64,000 bases of DNA, taken from Meconema thalassinum (Eukaryota > Arthropoda > Insecta > Orthoptera > Tettigoniidae). Shown here one piece after another: positions 44,646 through 56,594 of the stretch. Both the position numbers and the translations under genes were made by a program. Within the stretch, counting starts at the first letter, position 1. Each line of letters opens with the position of its first letter. Below the pieces are notes generated by a model. That model saw nothing but the letters and a program-made list of their open reading frames with translations. It searched no databases and was not told the origin of the DNA. The DNA lies in assembly GCA_946902985.2 (NCBI GenBank), contig OX336391.1:73571947-73635946 (forward strand), written 5' to 3'.

Positions 44646-47600
44646 ATCCTAAGCCGAGTACCAGTCAGCAAGGAAACTATGAGAATGATACTCAAGGACA
44701 AAAAAAAATTCGAAACGGAAGTAGAGGAGATAAAGTATACTGCATTACTACACCAAATTACGATAAAAGAAATTTATGAGGTAACAGATGAGGATTTACT
44801 GTTCGAAACGGAAATTGTTAAAGAGGAGAGACCATACGAATCACCCATTATATGTATTAATGTCGATGGACAGACATGCAAGACTTTGATGGATACTGGA
44901 GCCATCATGTCCATCATGTCAGATGAGTGTTATCAGAGATTATCTAAGGCCGATATGATGACTGTTTTATCCGCATCTGCAGTTAAAGTGCGTGGTATTT
45001 TTCAGGATAAGGCTGTAAAATGTAAGATCCAAGTTTTATTAAGCTTTGAGATCAATGGACGCACTTATGAGCATATTTTCATAGTGGTCAGCAAGATTAA
45101 TTTTGATATTGTGCTAGGCATTGACTTCATTACTAAAGTTGGAGCAGTAATCAAATTATAAAATTTAGCGAAGGGTTAATTAACACAGAAAAGTTAGAAG
45201 AAAAGGATTTGAATGACAGTCTAGATATAGACTTTAGGGAAGAAATAATAAGTAATATTATTGAAGAGGTAGAAAACGGAAGAGAATTACCTACCCCCAG
45301 AGCTGAAGGGTTTGATGAAATTAGAGACGAATTCGAGAGTTTGATTTTGGAATTTCAAGATATATATGATGAAACGCCTGGGTTAAGGACTACAAATACA
45401 ATATTAGGCTTACTGATGAAACCCCTTACCAGAAGAGGATTTATCCTATTCCGGAATAGTACTATGAAGAAGTACGAGGAATAATCAAGAAGATGGAAGC
45501 CGATGGCATTATAAAGAAGCAGGCATCTTCTTACATCAATCCTATTACTGTCGTACAGAAAAAATGGCCAATTACGCCTATGTCTCGATGCTCGAACAAT
45601 TAACTTGAAAATTTTGCCCGAAGCAGACCGACCGCCTAGAATACGTGATTTGTTGAGGAAATTCAAAGGAAAGGCTTGTTTTTCCGTTCTTGATCTAACA
45701 CGTCATTTTACCAGATAGAGCGGGAAGAGGAAAGTAAACAATATACAGGATTTCTATTTGACGAGACTTCCTGGGTATTTCAGCGCATTCGGTTCGGTAT
45801 GGTAAATAGTGGACCAGAACTGATTAGAGCCATTGATAACAAACTCACTGATGAGGTAAAGAAGAACGTGCTGTGCTATATAGATGATTTAATCGTATCT
45901 TCACCAAATGTCCAGGAACATTTAATGCACTTGCGTAAGCTTTTTGAAAACTTAAGCGACGCAAAAATAAAGGTAAACTTTCATAAGTGCCATTTCTTGC
46001 ACCAGAAAATTAATTTTTTCGGACATACTATTGACCAGCATGGATATCACCCGAACTTAGAGAAAGTGGTAGCTATTATGAGATTTTCAAAGCCCACTAA
46101 GTTCAGACAAGTGAGAGAGTTCGTAGGTGCTTGTCAATTTATAAGTAGTCACTGTCCAAAATATTCCGAAATGATGGCCCTTCTATATGACTTATTAAAG
46201 AAGAAAAACCGTTGGAAGTGGAGCTGTACCGCTGACGACGCGTTTGAAAAGGCGAAAGAAATGTCGAAAAAAAAAATGAAGTTGGAATATCCGGATTTTG
46301 AACGAATACTCTACATCGAATCCGACGCATCACGTGTAGGCATAAGTTCTGTCTTATATCAAAAAGACGAAGATGGAAATAAGCACTATATCGCGTTCAC
46401 AGGAAGAAAGTTGAAAAAACACGAAGAGAACAATTTCACGACAGAACTTGAAGCGGTACCTTTTGTGACAGCTCTTCAGGCGCGGAAGAAGATTTTAATC
46501 GGTCATCAGATTATAATCATCACCGATCATAAGGCATTACAATTCATGCTTCAGACCGATATGTTGAGTGATAGATTAACACGATGGGCCCTATTCACTC
46601 AACAATTTAATGCAACTGTAGTCCATCAGCCAGGTAAGGATAATTTGTTGGCTGACGCGTTATCAAGAAACCCTATTAGAAATTTGCAGATAAACCATGT
46701 ACAATTGGAGCAAGAAGATCAGGAAACCATTAGAAGACTAGCCCGAATCGGTGTGTCACAGAAGAGACTTGCTCCAATTAGGAAAATATACAGGTTCCTC
46801 AAGTGTTATATGGACATAGCAGATACAGATTATACTGCAACTCAAAGGCGATCATATTACTACGTACTGAGCGGTGACATCGTATGTAAATACCCAGACA
46901 CCGAGAATACAAACTGTCGCATAGTCGTACCCCCTAATTTTGTTTCGAAGTGAGTGTGGTTGGCACACCATTCCAATGGACATGGCGGTCTAGATAAAAC
47001 TCTTAGTACACTCAAAGAGAGATTTATCTCGACTAATATGAGATCTGCCATTGCGAAAATTATAATGTCATGTGATAAATGCCAGAGAGGAAAATTTGCA
47101 TCTGAGTTGTTGAAGGGATGACCCAGAGCTATGATACCTTCTAAACCACGTGAGATGATGGCTACGGACATTTTTGGTCCATGTCCGAAAGGATAGCAAG
47201 GTAATCAGTTCCTGTTAGTGACTGTTGATGTCTTCACTAAATTCGTCACCATGAATACTATGCAAAAAGCCAATACAAGAAATGTGGTGAGTAGATTAGA
47301 GGATGCTGTGTTTCCTAAGGCAGGAAAACCAGAATATCTCTTATCGGACCATGGAGCGCAGTTCACTTCAGACGAATTTGAAGCAGATATGGAAGGATTG
47401 GGGATTAAACATATCTTTTCGAGCGTGTGTTATCCCGAATCAAATTCTGTTGAATGGTATATGGCAGAATTTAGTAAATTCTGTAGAATTTTCTGCCCAA
47501 TTGATCACCTAATTTGGGTCAAATATGTGCCAATTATTGAGGATTGTTTGAACTCCACAGTTAAAGAGAGCACGCAGAAGTTCCGATGATTCGACATCTA

Positions 47601-47972
47601 GGACAGAATCCAGAAAGGCCATGGGACAATGCATATAATTTTATTCCAAGAGATCCTGATTAAGGCAGACAGGCGAAGATCGATCAGGCTAAGGAAAGAC
47701 TTCAGAAAGCTGCTGAAAAACGCTTAAAACGAGTTGCAGGAAAACGTTTCAGTACGCCATTAGTACTTGGTGACATGGTTTTGTTGCGCAGACCAGTCAA
47801 AGCGCACGTGAGCAAAAAGATATACCCAAAATTCGGTGTTATCTTTATTGGCCCGTTCCGCGTAGAAAATGCTTATGGGAATAACTGTTAAGAATGATTT
47901 GATGAAGAAAATAACGTTATTCTAGGAAAGTTCAACGCAAAGAATTTTAAAACATATTATAAGAAAGTAGGC
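44646..47972 (+). pseudogene. Gypsy-1 Pol, decayed
   Basis: Protease is at 44679-45161 (LMDTGAIMSIMS). Degenerate RT entry is at 45209-45800 in several frames. Frame 45799-46953 has CYIDDLIVSS (catalytic YIDD), IESDAS and ITDHKALQF (RNase H), and is stopped at 46951. The integrase zinc site is at ~46955-47095, and 47218-47589 holds LSDHGAQFTS and the Glu of SVEWYMAEF. The C-terminal part to the stop at ~47972 is in broken frames. The gene was once of the same layout as Gypsy-2 Pol. At least four frameshifts and several stops make it non-functional. Confidence 0.88.
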
Positions 47973-48060
47973 TGAAAAATAATTCATTATTCGAGTTCAG
48001 TGACATATCAAAGGTCCTGAATCGGAATGATTAAAACAATTTTGGAACTGTTTTTAACTT

Positions 48061-48075
48061 GAGATGGAGGGAGAA
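48061..48075 (+). other. Polypurine tract of Gypsy-1
   Basis: GAGATGGAGGGAGAA, purine except for one T, lies directly before the 3' LTR start TGCCCCCG. This is the expected primer site for plus-strand synthesis. Confidence 0.82.
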
Positions 48076-48830
48076 TGCCCCCGAAAAATGAATTATTTGG
48101 GACTTAAATGAGAATATTTTCCGAGCCCGTGATACAGTTAAACATGGCAATATAAATCCTGGAACCTGACACAAACCAGTCTTGTAAGCAAGCGAGAGAA
48201 GGCAGGGAGATTCCGATCACGTGCTATGTTGCGCAATAGAAGCTTCTAGAAGCTTGATTTCGACATAGCAACAGTAAATTAGTTACGGAATATTATAAAT
48301 ATTGTTATAATGTATGTATTTGAAGAGAAGCCCACAGCCAATGCGGAGAGGTCTTATTGAAGACGGGAATACCTTCAACTATATTATATGGAGAATTTAT
48401 GTATTTAAGCCCCAAGAAGGATATTTTATTCATTGGTAATGAGAAGAAAATTAAAGGAAAATATTACAGATACTTTGAAAGTCGCCGAAAGGACGAATTA
48501 CGCAGTAATAAGCATGACTAATGTGGGCACTAAATTTCTGGTGGGAAACAGAAATGGCCGCCAAATTTTCGACTTGGAGAGGGAAATCCAAACATCGAGG
48601 TTCTTTATCCTACAGACATTGAAGAGTGTAGAGGTGTTTACCGGGGTAACCGAGGTCTCGAACGCTTTATCCGAGTACGGTATTGAGACTACTCGTGGAG
48701 ACAGGGCGATCGCAGGGTCGATAGTGGAGATCCCTGTGCTTATAAACTAGGCGAAGTTCGCAAGATTCTTAATATTGCCTTTGCTCATATATAGTTGAGA
48801 ATAGACTTCAGCCAATTGAACAGTTATATA

Positions 48831-49624
48831 CAGTGAGTCCGGGAATGATCTCCGCAGCACCTACATGCGTCTGCGAGAGCTAGCTACAGCAGTTATGTTG
48901 GTAGCACGTCTGCCACTTGCATCATAACAAATAAACAGTGAACTTTGTACTCACCACAGCCATTCTTAACAGATGCTGGAACCATTCATAGTATATGACT
49001 TTTTTAACGTAATCAGTTTGTTTTAAATCATGAACCACGGCAACTTTATAAGGGAAGAACTGAAGCTTATCTCTTACAGCTTTACGTGCTGTCGACTTAG
49101 GGATTCCTGTTTGTTGAGCTAATTTACGTGTTGATTTTCTTGGACTACGCAGCATTATACCGGAGATTTCATCAAGTTTTTCGTCTGTTAAAAGCGTAGG
49201 CCTGCCTGTTCCCGGAACATCGTGAACTGAGCCAGTCACACGAAATTTACTTATCAAATCGCGAACGGTATCACTGTTTGGAAACTTTGAATTAGGAAAC
49301 CTCGCCTGAAATCTTAATTTCACATTTTCTGTAAAACGATCGCCTCCGCGAAAAAACGTATTCCACCAGAAAACTCTCTCTTCAGTAGTAAACATTATCG
49401 CCTATATACTGTTGCACTCTTCCAATAATAATCTATCTGAACTTTCGCTGACTGTAATACACACTGAAGACATGCAGGCTCGCACGCTTATCGCGATACA
49501 CACTGACAGCCCACACGGAGGAGTCCCGCTTTCAAGGACACAGTGCTGTGCAGCCAACTAAACTCATGACTCAACCATTCGTAGCTGCACTCACCAACTG
49601 CGGAGAACATTCTCGGGCGCCCTG
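48831..49624 (-). mobile_element. Mariner/Tc1-like element, deleted copy
   Basis: It starts CAGTGAGTCCGGGAATG and ends in the imperfect complement of CAGGGCGCCCGAGAATG. The inverted match continues through TCTCCGCAG. TA lies on both sides (48829-48830, 49625-49626), and the empty site in the 5' LTR is TTATATAGTACAGT near 21852. Its TIRs are unrelated to those of the element at 23019, so it is a different family. Confidence 0.9.
48922..49395 (-). pseudogene. N-terminal DNA-binding part of a mariner-like transposase
   Basis: The minus-strand frame of 157 codons begins MFTTEERVFWWNTFFRGG. It has the helix-turn-helix region FPNSKFPNSDTVRDLISKF, the GTGRPTLLTDEKLDEI linker and a second helix-turn-helix RKLAQQTGIPKSTARKAV. 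The catalytic domain is absent; the frame runs into the 3' TIR region. The head is intact and could in principle still be translated as a DNA-binding peptide, which is inference. Confidence 0.82.
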
Positions 49625-52130
49625 TAGTACAGTGTGAATACTTTATTTGTTGAAATTTAAGCGTCACAGATATAATATTTTAGAAGATATTGACTTGTTA
49701 AAAGTGTGTTAGAAAAGTGACGGACGCAGAAGCTGTAAAGCATATTAGTTGGAACGAGACAGCAGTGAACACAGTCCATGTGAGTAACAGAGTTTTAACC
49801 TTCACATTGGAGCAGCATACAAACATTTTCATTATGACTGCTATTGTTCATCGAGAATTGTTATTCGATATCTATCACATTGCTGCGATGATGAACTAAG
49901 AACTTTATGCGACAGGGGCACATTTAAGGCAGAGATATAGATGCAACATGGAGCTTCGTTAACCAGAATACTTCTGAATGTAGACGTTATGTACACTTAC
50001 ATCTTGTGCATTAACGTCATTTCACGAACTTTATATAACATCTACGACCTATGGAAATATTTCATTAACCATCTATATGAATATTTCTACAAGATTACTC
50101 GACAATGACACTAAACTATAGCTACGACGGAGAATGAAGATGCATCATAAGAAGATTTGTCAAGATGCCAGGGAAGTCCCGGCAACCCATTAGCATTATG
50201 CCAGGGAGGATGCGGTTCGATTCCAGTCGTAGGTTGGTGATTACCGGAGAAAAATTTCCTTCCTTATCCGTGGTCGCTGGTTCGAAGAAACGGACATGGG
50301 TCCAACTCAGTACCTTGGATTGAGGAAACAACTAAATATTTTCCAAATACTTAACTAGATCTTCTAGATATCGTCTGATAAGGTAGCAGTGTTATTTACT
50401 TTTGTATTTAGATCATAATAGTGACATTCAGAGCCAACGTTTTACTCCGTATTTTCTGTATTTCGATGTTTCGACATATATTTATACTTCAGGTGTGTAA
50501 CAAGATTTTATTCTACAAGTTCATTTGAGATGATTGTCTTTCATCATTTTCACATTTACATTCTATGGATCAGTTTCAGAACTGACATGTTTGTTTGTTT
50601 AAGGAATCAGTATTCCTTATTTAAGACTTTTTGAATTTTATTTGAATTTAGTCTGCAGACGTTCAGTCGCGGATGCCAATTAAATTCCTTTCAAATAATT
50701 TAATTTGGGCATCTTACTGTAAGGAAAGCTTCAAGAACAGAAGAAACTACATATGATATATTGTTATATTATCATAATTGCTATGAACTTTACGACGATC
50801 TGACAAGAAATATTCGTCATGATATGATAGAAGTCATATACTCATAGACATTCTTTGTACAGAATGGAGACACAATGTGGAATTGACAATCCTTACTTTA
50901 TTTGAGAAAGCTAAGAGCATTAATCATTTAATTGTATTAGGAGATATATCTTTATAGAAGATAATTTTATCTTACGACAGGGAATACAAAGCTAGTTTAC
51001 CCTAGTCCAAGTTGAATTGTATTGGATATAATAAATAACATGTGTGGTTATTTATACACTATATGTGGTGTCATGTTATATTGTGGACATGACATTGCAA
51101 ATAAGTATAATTTAAAGCTAGATAAGAATGGTGGACGAATAGTATTTCTATTAAATGTATATGTAACAATCTGCGGACAATTAAGTAACATGTTTTAAAG
51201 TAAACTTATGGAGGTCATACACGACTTGTCTAAGGTCATCATTTATTTTAAAAACAGAAGGAAGTGTTTTGTATACCAGCGGTTGGGTGTTACAACGCTG
51301 ATGATTATGCCAGTAATTTTAATGCAAGTCTTGCAGAAGAGATGTTGATAACAATGAATTTGTGTTAAGAAATTGTTCAACATAGTAGATGACAGTTTTA
51401 ATACCATATACTGGGTGTATATGAGGCTACGTGGAGATGTTTGAGCTCATGCGAGGTTGTACCGCATTTGAGGGAAATTACAGAAGTATAGTTCTTTTGG
51501 TAAGAAGATGGCATTAATAGCAAAGGAGCCGTTGTGTTAAGAACTCCGAGGTATGTAAATTTACGACTTAGCAGTGACGACATGACAGTGAGTAAGCAGA
51601 ACATAATTTGGGAAAGGAATTGTCAACATATGTTATTTAATACCTTTATTAATCCTTTTATTAAAACACAGAATTGAGTATTTACGTGCATTTGACCTTT
51701 GTTGGTTGAACGCATTTGACTGATATTGACTACAAACCCAATTACGACAGGGTAGTGAAGTATATTAACATTGGTGCGTGATTAAGGAATTTTATGTGAA
51801 GTTCACATACTTAAATACTTAATAAAAAGGTACACTTTGAGAGAGAGCTGCATTATATAACGTTAAACATAATGAATATTGTGTGTAAATGTTATTCACA
51901 ATAATTTAATTAGAGAAAATATTTTTAATAATTATTATTCGATCAGATGTTTTTTGAAATGCAGTGTATTTTAGTATGAATGTTTTTGCAACGAATGTTT
52001 TTAAGTTGTTAAGTGTGATTGAACAACTCTATTGGTCATGAACAATACGAGAGTATGCATGGATGATTGTATTAAAAGTTGAGTGTGTTTGCTTGAGAAT
52101 TGAAAGAGATATGGCCAGTTTTATAAAGAA

Positions 52131-52158
52131 CTAGCAGAAGTACCCGTTCTTCGAACGG
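52131..52158 (-). other. Helitron 3' terminal hairpin and CTAG end
   Basis: Stem bases 52144-52149 pair with 52153-52158 (6 bp, 3-base loop). Thirteen bases separate the stem from the end, the last four reading CTAG on the minus strand. This is the transposition terminator signal of Helitrons. Confidence 0.88.
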
Positions 52159-53259
52159 TGTTATAAATTAACACCAGACATTATCAATTGAGCTACTGTT
52201 GCAACGGTTAGAGGTTTGTCATTCCTTCATAAGTTTATCAGAACGAAGTTAGTTTTCTGGGAATATCACACACACTGTTAATTTAAGGGCCTTAAAATGT
52301 GGTTTTCGGAGACTCCTTATAGACTCACGAATTTTGTGTCTCACAATGAGAAGCGCAACATATGCTTGATCGTCCTTCTAGAATAATTTTTATATTTCGC
52401 CTATTTTAGCATGTATTTTGAGAAGTTTTTCCCTATATCCACCCTTCTACTGTATGAAAAGTATGGTGAGGAGTTTTATAAATGATTGGTGTATTGACTC
52501 ATGTTTACCATACCTAATTTTACGATGCACCAAGCATCCGAACACTATTTATAGGCGTACATAAAGATACACAGAAAGACAGACAGAAAATTCTATTGTC
52601 TACAACATATCACCCAGATATCCAAATATGGGTATATCTACCATACGTATCAAACAAAATCATCCCTACGATGAACCCGTATGTCGACAAAAAAATAGAT
52701 CAGATAAAATGTGCTCTCAAACTAAATTCACCTAACGTGTACTTCCTGACGTGAAATAGATTTGAAAGCCTTGTAGACGAAACGCAATACACCTCACATA
52801 AAAAATGACCCTCCACGTTGTGTTAGGTCCCCATACACAGGAAGACCTCTTTCATAAATTATAAAGGCTTGTGGTGCATGGAAAATCAGGTTATTTAGCC
52901 TCAAATGGCCCAAATTCCTAAAAGCCGCAAAAAATGCTGATTCAATTCAGGAATTTTTGAAAATAATGTTGCTGTTTGTAGATATAATAGACTTTCTGTA
53001 CTATAAGTCGCACGTGAAATAGCATGAAAACATTCTAGGTGACCCCTTGACCCCCTTAATTGCATTGACGAACCATACAGTCTATTGTACGTTGGTTCCG
53101 TGATAACCTTATAGCCATTTGCAAACTTACACAGAAATGTAATAAATAGAGTAGCCTACAAGAGTTTAGTGCTTTTCAGTCGGTCAACACGATTGTACAC
53201 AAAAGAGATGGGTTATGCCCTAATCCTGAAATAAATTACATGAGATTAATAAAACACTA

Positions 53260-53300
53260 GGATGACCAGTTTCGATCGTCAAGCGATCATCATCAGATCC
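53260..53300 (-). ncRNA. Hammerhead ribozyme, unit A
   Basis: On the minus strand: GGAT (helix I), CTGATGA, a helix II hairpin GATCG-CTTGA-CGATC, GAAA, a two-pair helix III (AC-TG-GT), C, then ATCC closing helix I. The core is identical to the unit B copy. Predicted cleavage is after C at 53264. Confidence 0.85.
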
Positions 53301-53941
53301 ATTACACTTAGGCTACAAAATCTATGTTTGAAATACAGGTGAAAATATTTACAATATGTACAATTATTTAGTTGCAGTATTGGTACTGCAACTGTCAGTG
53401 TATGCTAAATGCAGTATATATGTTAGGTGAAATGCTAAATGGTGATAGCTATCCGTAGATAGTACTTTAGAGAGATTATAAGGTTGTAAACTATGGTTAA
53501 ACTATAAAATTTTAGGCTAACTACTTATCTGATTGTCTTCCGTACAACAGCTACTCGCAGTTTTCGTGCTCACTGGAACTCACTGTGCGGTCGACTGCGG
53601 TGGTTATCTTAACGACTGGTTTTTCCCTGCTTTCTCCCCCCTGCCCCTACGTGCTGTGGGGAGTGATAGCGATGTGTTTATGTGAGGTGTTGCCAACCTA
53701 GATAAGATGTATGTTATTGAATGAGGTGGGTCTACAACTATTTAAGACCGTGGATAAGCCCTCGCCACGCGTGGAGCATAACCCATTCAAACTAAGCGTT
53801 GACGGTCTTATGAGGACGTCCCGGCACCTTTAATACTGCCGCGAATATGGGCCTTGGTTTTTTGCAGAAGAAAAGTACATCGTACACCTGATCCAGATAA
53901 CATTTACCTATTAAAAAAACCCTAATTGCCCCCTTTTTTAT

Positions 53942-54659
53942 CTAGCTTGGCTGTGTCGCTAAATTGTGTTTTGTTTCCGACAGGGTGTGTATTTTTAGTA
54001 GCGTGAAGAGGGGTGAGCTCTCCATGAACGTGTGTTCATTTCGATTGTTGGGATTGTTTCGTTTGGCTAGGTGTATCTCGATTGCTTCCTTTATGTCAAG
54101 AGCTCTGCCTTTCGATTCGTGATGGATTATTTTAAGGTCCGACTCTATGTTGGTAAAGCTGTGCCCTGCGTCACACATATGTTCGCACACGGCTGAATGT
54201 GTTCCGTATCTTGTCGCATTCCTATGTTCATTATAACGTGTGTCTACTCGCCTTCCACTCTGCCCGATGTAATTAGCTTGACAATCGGTGTCTTTGCACG
54301 TTATAGAATATACCCCAGACCTTGAATACGGGTCACGTTTATTTAAATTACTATTTAGGAGGTGCCTAGCGGTTGTGTTTTTCGTCGTGAAAGCTATCTT
54401 TATGCCTTGCTTTTTGAATAGGTTAGTGATTTTATATGTATTCGGATTCACATAGTTGAAGCGCACAAATTTTTTCTCATTACTGTCCGGTTTGGGAATC
54501 GTTTTATCTTTATTTTTAAGTTTGGCTATAGTTTGAATTATTTTGCTTGGCGAGAAGTTGTTTTCCTTTGCTATTTGCATAATAGTTCTTATTTCCTTAT
54601 TATAGTTATCTTTTGACATGGGTATGTTTAAAGCCCTGTGCACCATTGAATTGAAACCC
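53942..54659 (-). pseudogene. PLE unit A: C-terminal RT thumb and GIY-YIG endonuclease
   Basis: The minus-strand frame starts in the junction. True element sequence begins FNSMVHRALNIPMSKDNY. It contains the GIY-YIG domain, GVYSITCKDTDCQANYIGQS with GRRVDTRYNEHRN, an ESKGRALDIKEAI block and a stop at 53942. It lacks the catalytic RT core because of 5' truncation. Confidence 0.9.
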
Positions 54660-54664
54660 AAAAC

Positions 54665-55768
54665 GTGTTTCAATTCGACAATAAAATATACACACAGAAA
54701 GAAGGCCTAGCAATGGGATCGCCACTAAGTGGGTTAATCGCTGACATCTTCATCAATGCACTAGAAAATGCGTTCTTAGAAAAGACTTCAACAAAGGGAA
54801 TAGTAATATGGAAAAGATACGTAGATGATGTAATTTGCATCTACGATACTGAACTAACAAGCGAAGAAACAATTCTCCAATCCATTAATAGCCTTCACCA
54901 CTCTATCAAATTCACTAAGGAATCCGAAATAGACCGGAAAATAAGTTATCTCGATATAACTATTGAACGTAAAGACAACGACTTTTCATATTCCCTATTC
55001 CGGAAAGCAACACAAACCTCGCATGCAATCGACAATCAGTCTAATCACCCCAGTACACACAAACTAGCGGGTTTCAATTCAATGGTGCACAGGGCTTTAA
55101 ACATACCCATGTCAAAAGACAACTATAATAAGGAAATAAGGACTATTATGCAAATAGCAAAGGAAAACAACTTCTCGCCAAGCAAAATAAATCAAATTAT
55201 AGCCAAACATAAAAATAAAGATAAAACGATTCCCAAACCGGACAGTAATGAGAAAAAATTTGCGCGTTTCAACTATGTGAATGCGAATACATATAAAATC
55301 ACTAACCTATTCAAAAATCAAGGCATAAAGATAGCTTTCACGACGAAAAACACAACTGCTAGGCACCTCCTAAATAGTAATGTAAATAAACGTGACCCGT
55401 ATTCAAGGTCAGGGGTATGTTCTATAACGTGCCAAGACACCGATTGTCAAGCTAATTACATCGGGCAGAGTGGAAAGCGAGTAGACACACGTCATAATGA
55501 ACATAGGAATGCGACAAGATACGGAACACATTCAGCCGTGTGCGAACATATGTGTGACGCAGGGCACAGCTTTACCAACATAGAGTCGGACCTTAAAATA
55601 ATCCATCACGAATCGAAAGGCAGAGCTCTTGACATACAGGAAGCAATCGAGATGCACCTAGCCAAACGAAACAATCCCAACAATCTAAATGAACACACGT
55701 TCATGGAGAGCTCACCCCTCTTCACGCTACTAAAAAACACACCCTGTCGGAAACAAAACACAATTTAG
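54665..55768 (+). pseudogene. PLE unit B: RT palm to endonuclease, 5'-truncated
   Basis: The 367-codon frame is open from the junction. RT has LAMGSPLSGLIADIFINA and RYVDDVICIY (catalytic YVDD), then YLDITIERKDND. The GIY-YIG domain follows (GVCSITCQDTDCQANYIGQS; GVY is changed to GVC). It lacks the N-terminal half. Confidence 0.92.
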
Positions 55769-56429
55769 CGACACAGCCAAGCTAGATAAAAAAAAGGGGG
55801 TCAATTAGGTTTTTTTTAATAGGTAAATGTTATCTGGATCAGGTGTACGATGTACTTTTCTTCTGCAATAAACCAAGGCCCATATACGCGGCAGTATTAA
55901 AGGTGCCGGGACGTCCTCATAAGACCGTCAACGCTTAGTTCGAATGGGTTATGCTCCACGCGTGGCGAGGGCTAATCCACTGTCTTTAATAGTTGTAGAC
56001 CCACCTCATTCAATAACATACATCTTATCTAGGTTGGCAACACCTCACATAAACACATCGCTATCATTCCCCACAGCACGTAGGGGCAGGGGGGAGAAAT
56101 CAGGGAAAAACCAGTCGTTAAGATAACCACCGCAGTCGACCGCACAGAGAGTTCCAGTGAGCACGAAAACTGCGAGTAGCTGTTGTACGGAAGACAATCA
56201 GATAAGTAGTTAGCCTAAAATTTTATAGTTTAACCATAGTTTACAACCATATAATCTCTCTAAGGTACAATCTTCGGATAGCTATCACCATTTAGCATTT
56301 CACCTAACATATATACTGCATTTAGCATACACTGACAGTTGCAGTACCAATACTGCAACTAAATAATTGTACATATTGTAAATATTTTCACCTGTATTTC
56401 AAACATAGATTTTGTAGCCTAAGTGTAAT

Positions 56430-56470
56430 GGATCTGATGATGATCGCTTGACGATCGAAACTGGTCATCC
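56430..56470 (+). ncRNA. Hammerhead ribozyme, unit B
   Basis: GGAT 56430-56433, core CTGATGA 56434-56440, one extra T, helix II 56442-56446 with 56452-56456, GAAA 56457-56460, two-pair helix III closed over TG (60-61 with 64-65), C at 56466, and ATCC 56467-56470 pairing with GGAT. All conserved core bases are present. Predicted cleavage is after 56466. Helix III is too short to be stable alone, a known trait of retroelement hammerheads that may act as dimers. The extra T before helix II is unusual. Confidence 0.87.
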
Positions 56471-56594
56471 TAGTGTTTAATTAATCTCATGTAATTTATT
56501 TCAGGATTAAGGCATAACCCATCTCTTTTGGGTACATTCGTGTTGACCGACTGAAAAGCACTAAACTCTTGTTTACTAAGGCAACACTGAAAAT

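Noticed and set aside
44186..44701. 171-codon hydrophobic minus-strand frame
   Set aside because: Complement of the Asn/Arg/Tyr-rich tail of Gypsy-1 Gag; a shadow frame.
50214..50226. GGTTCGATTCC as a Pol III B box or tRNA gene
   Set aside because: No A box at the right distance and no cloverleaf. The 5' LTR version at ~22446 has changed bases. Chance match.
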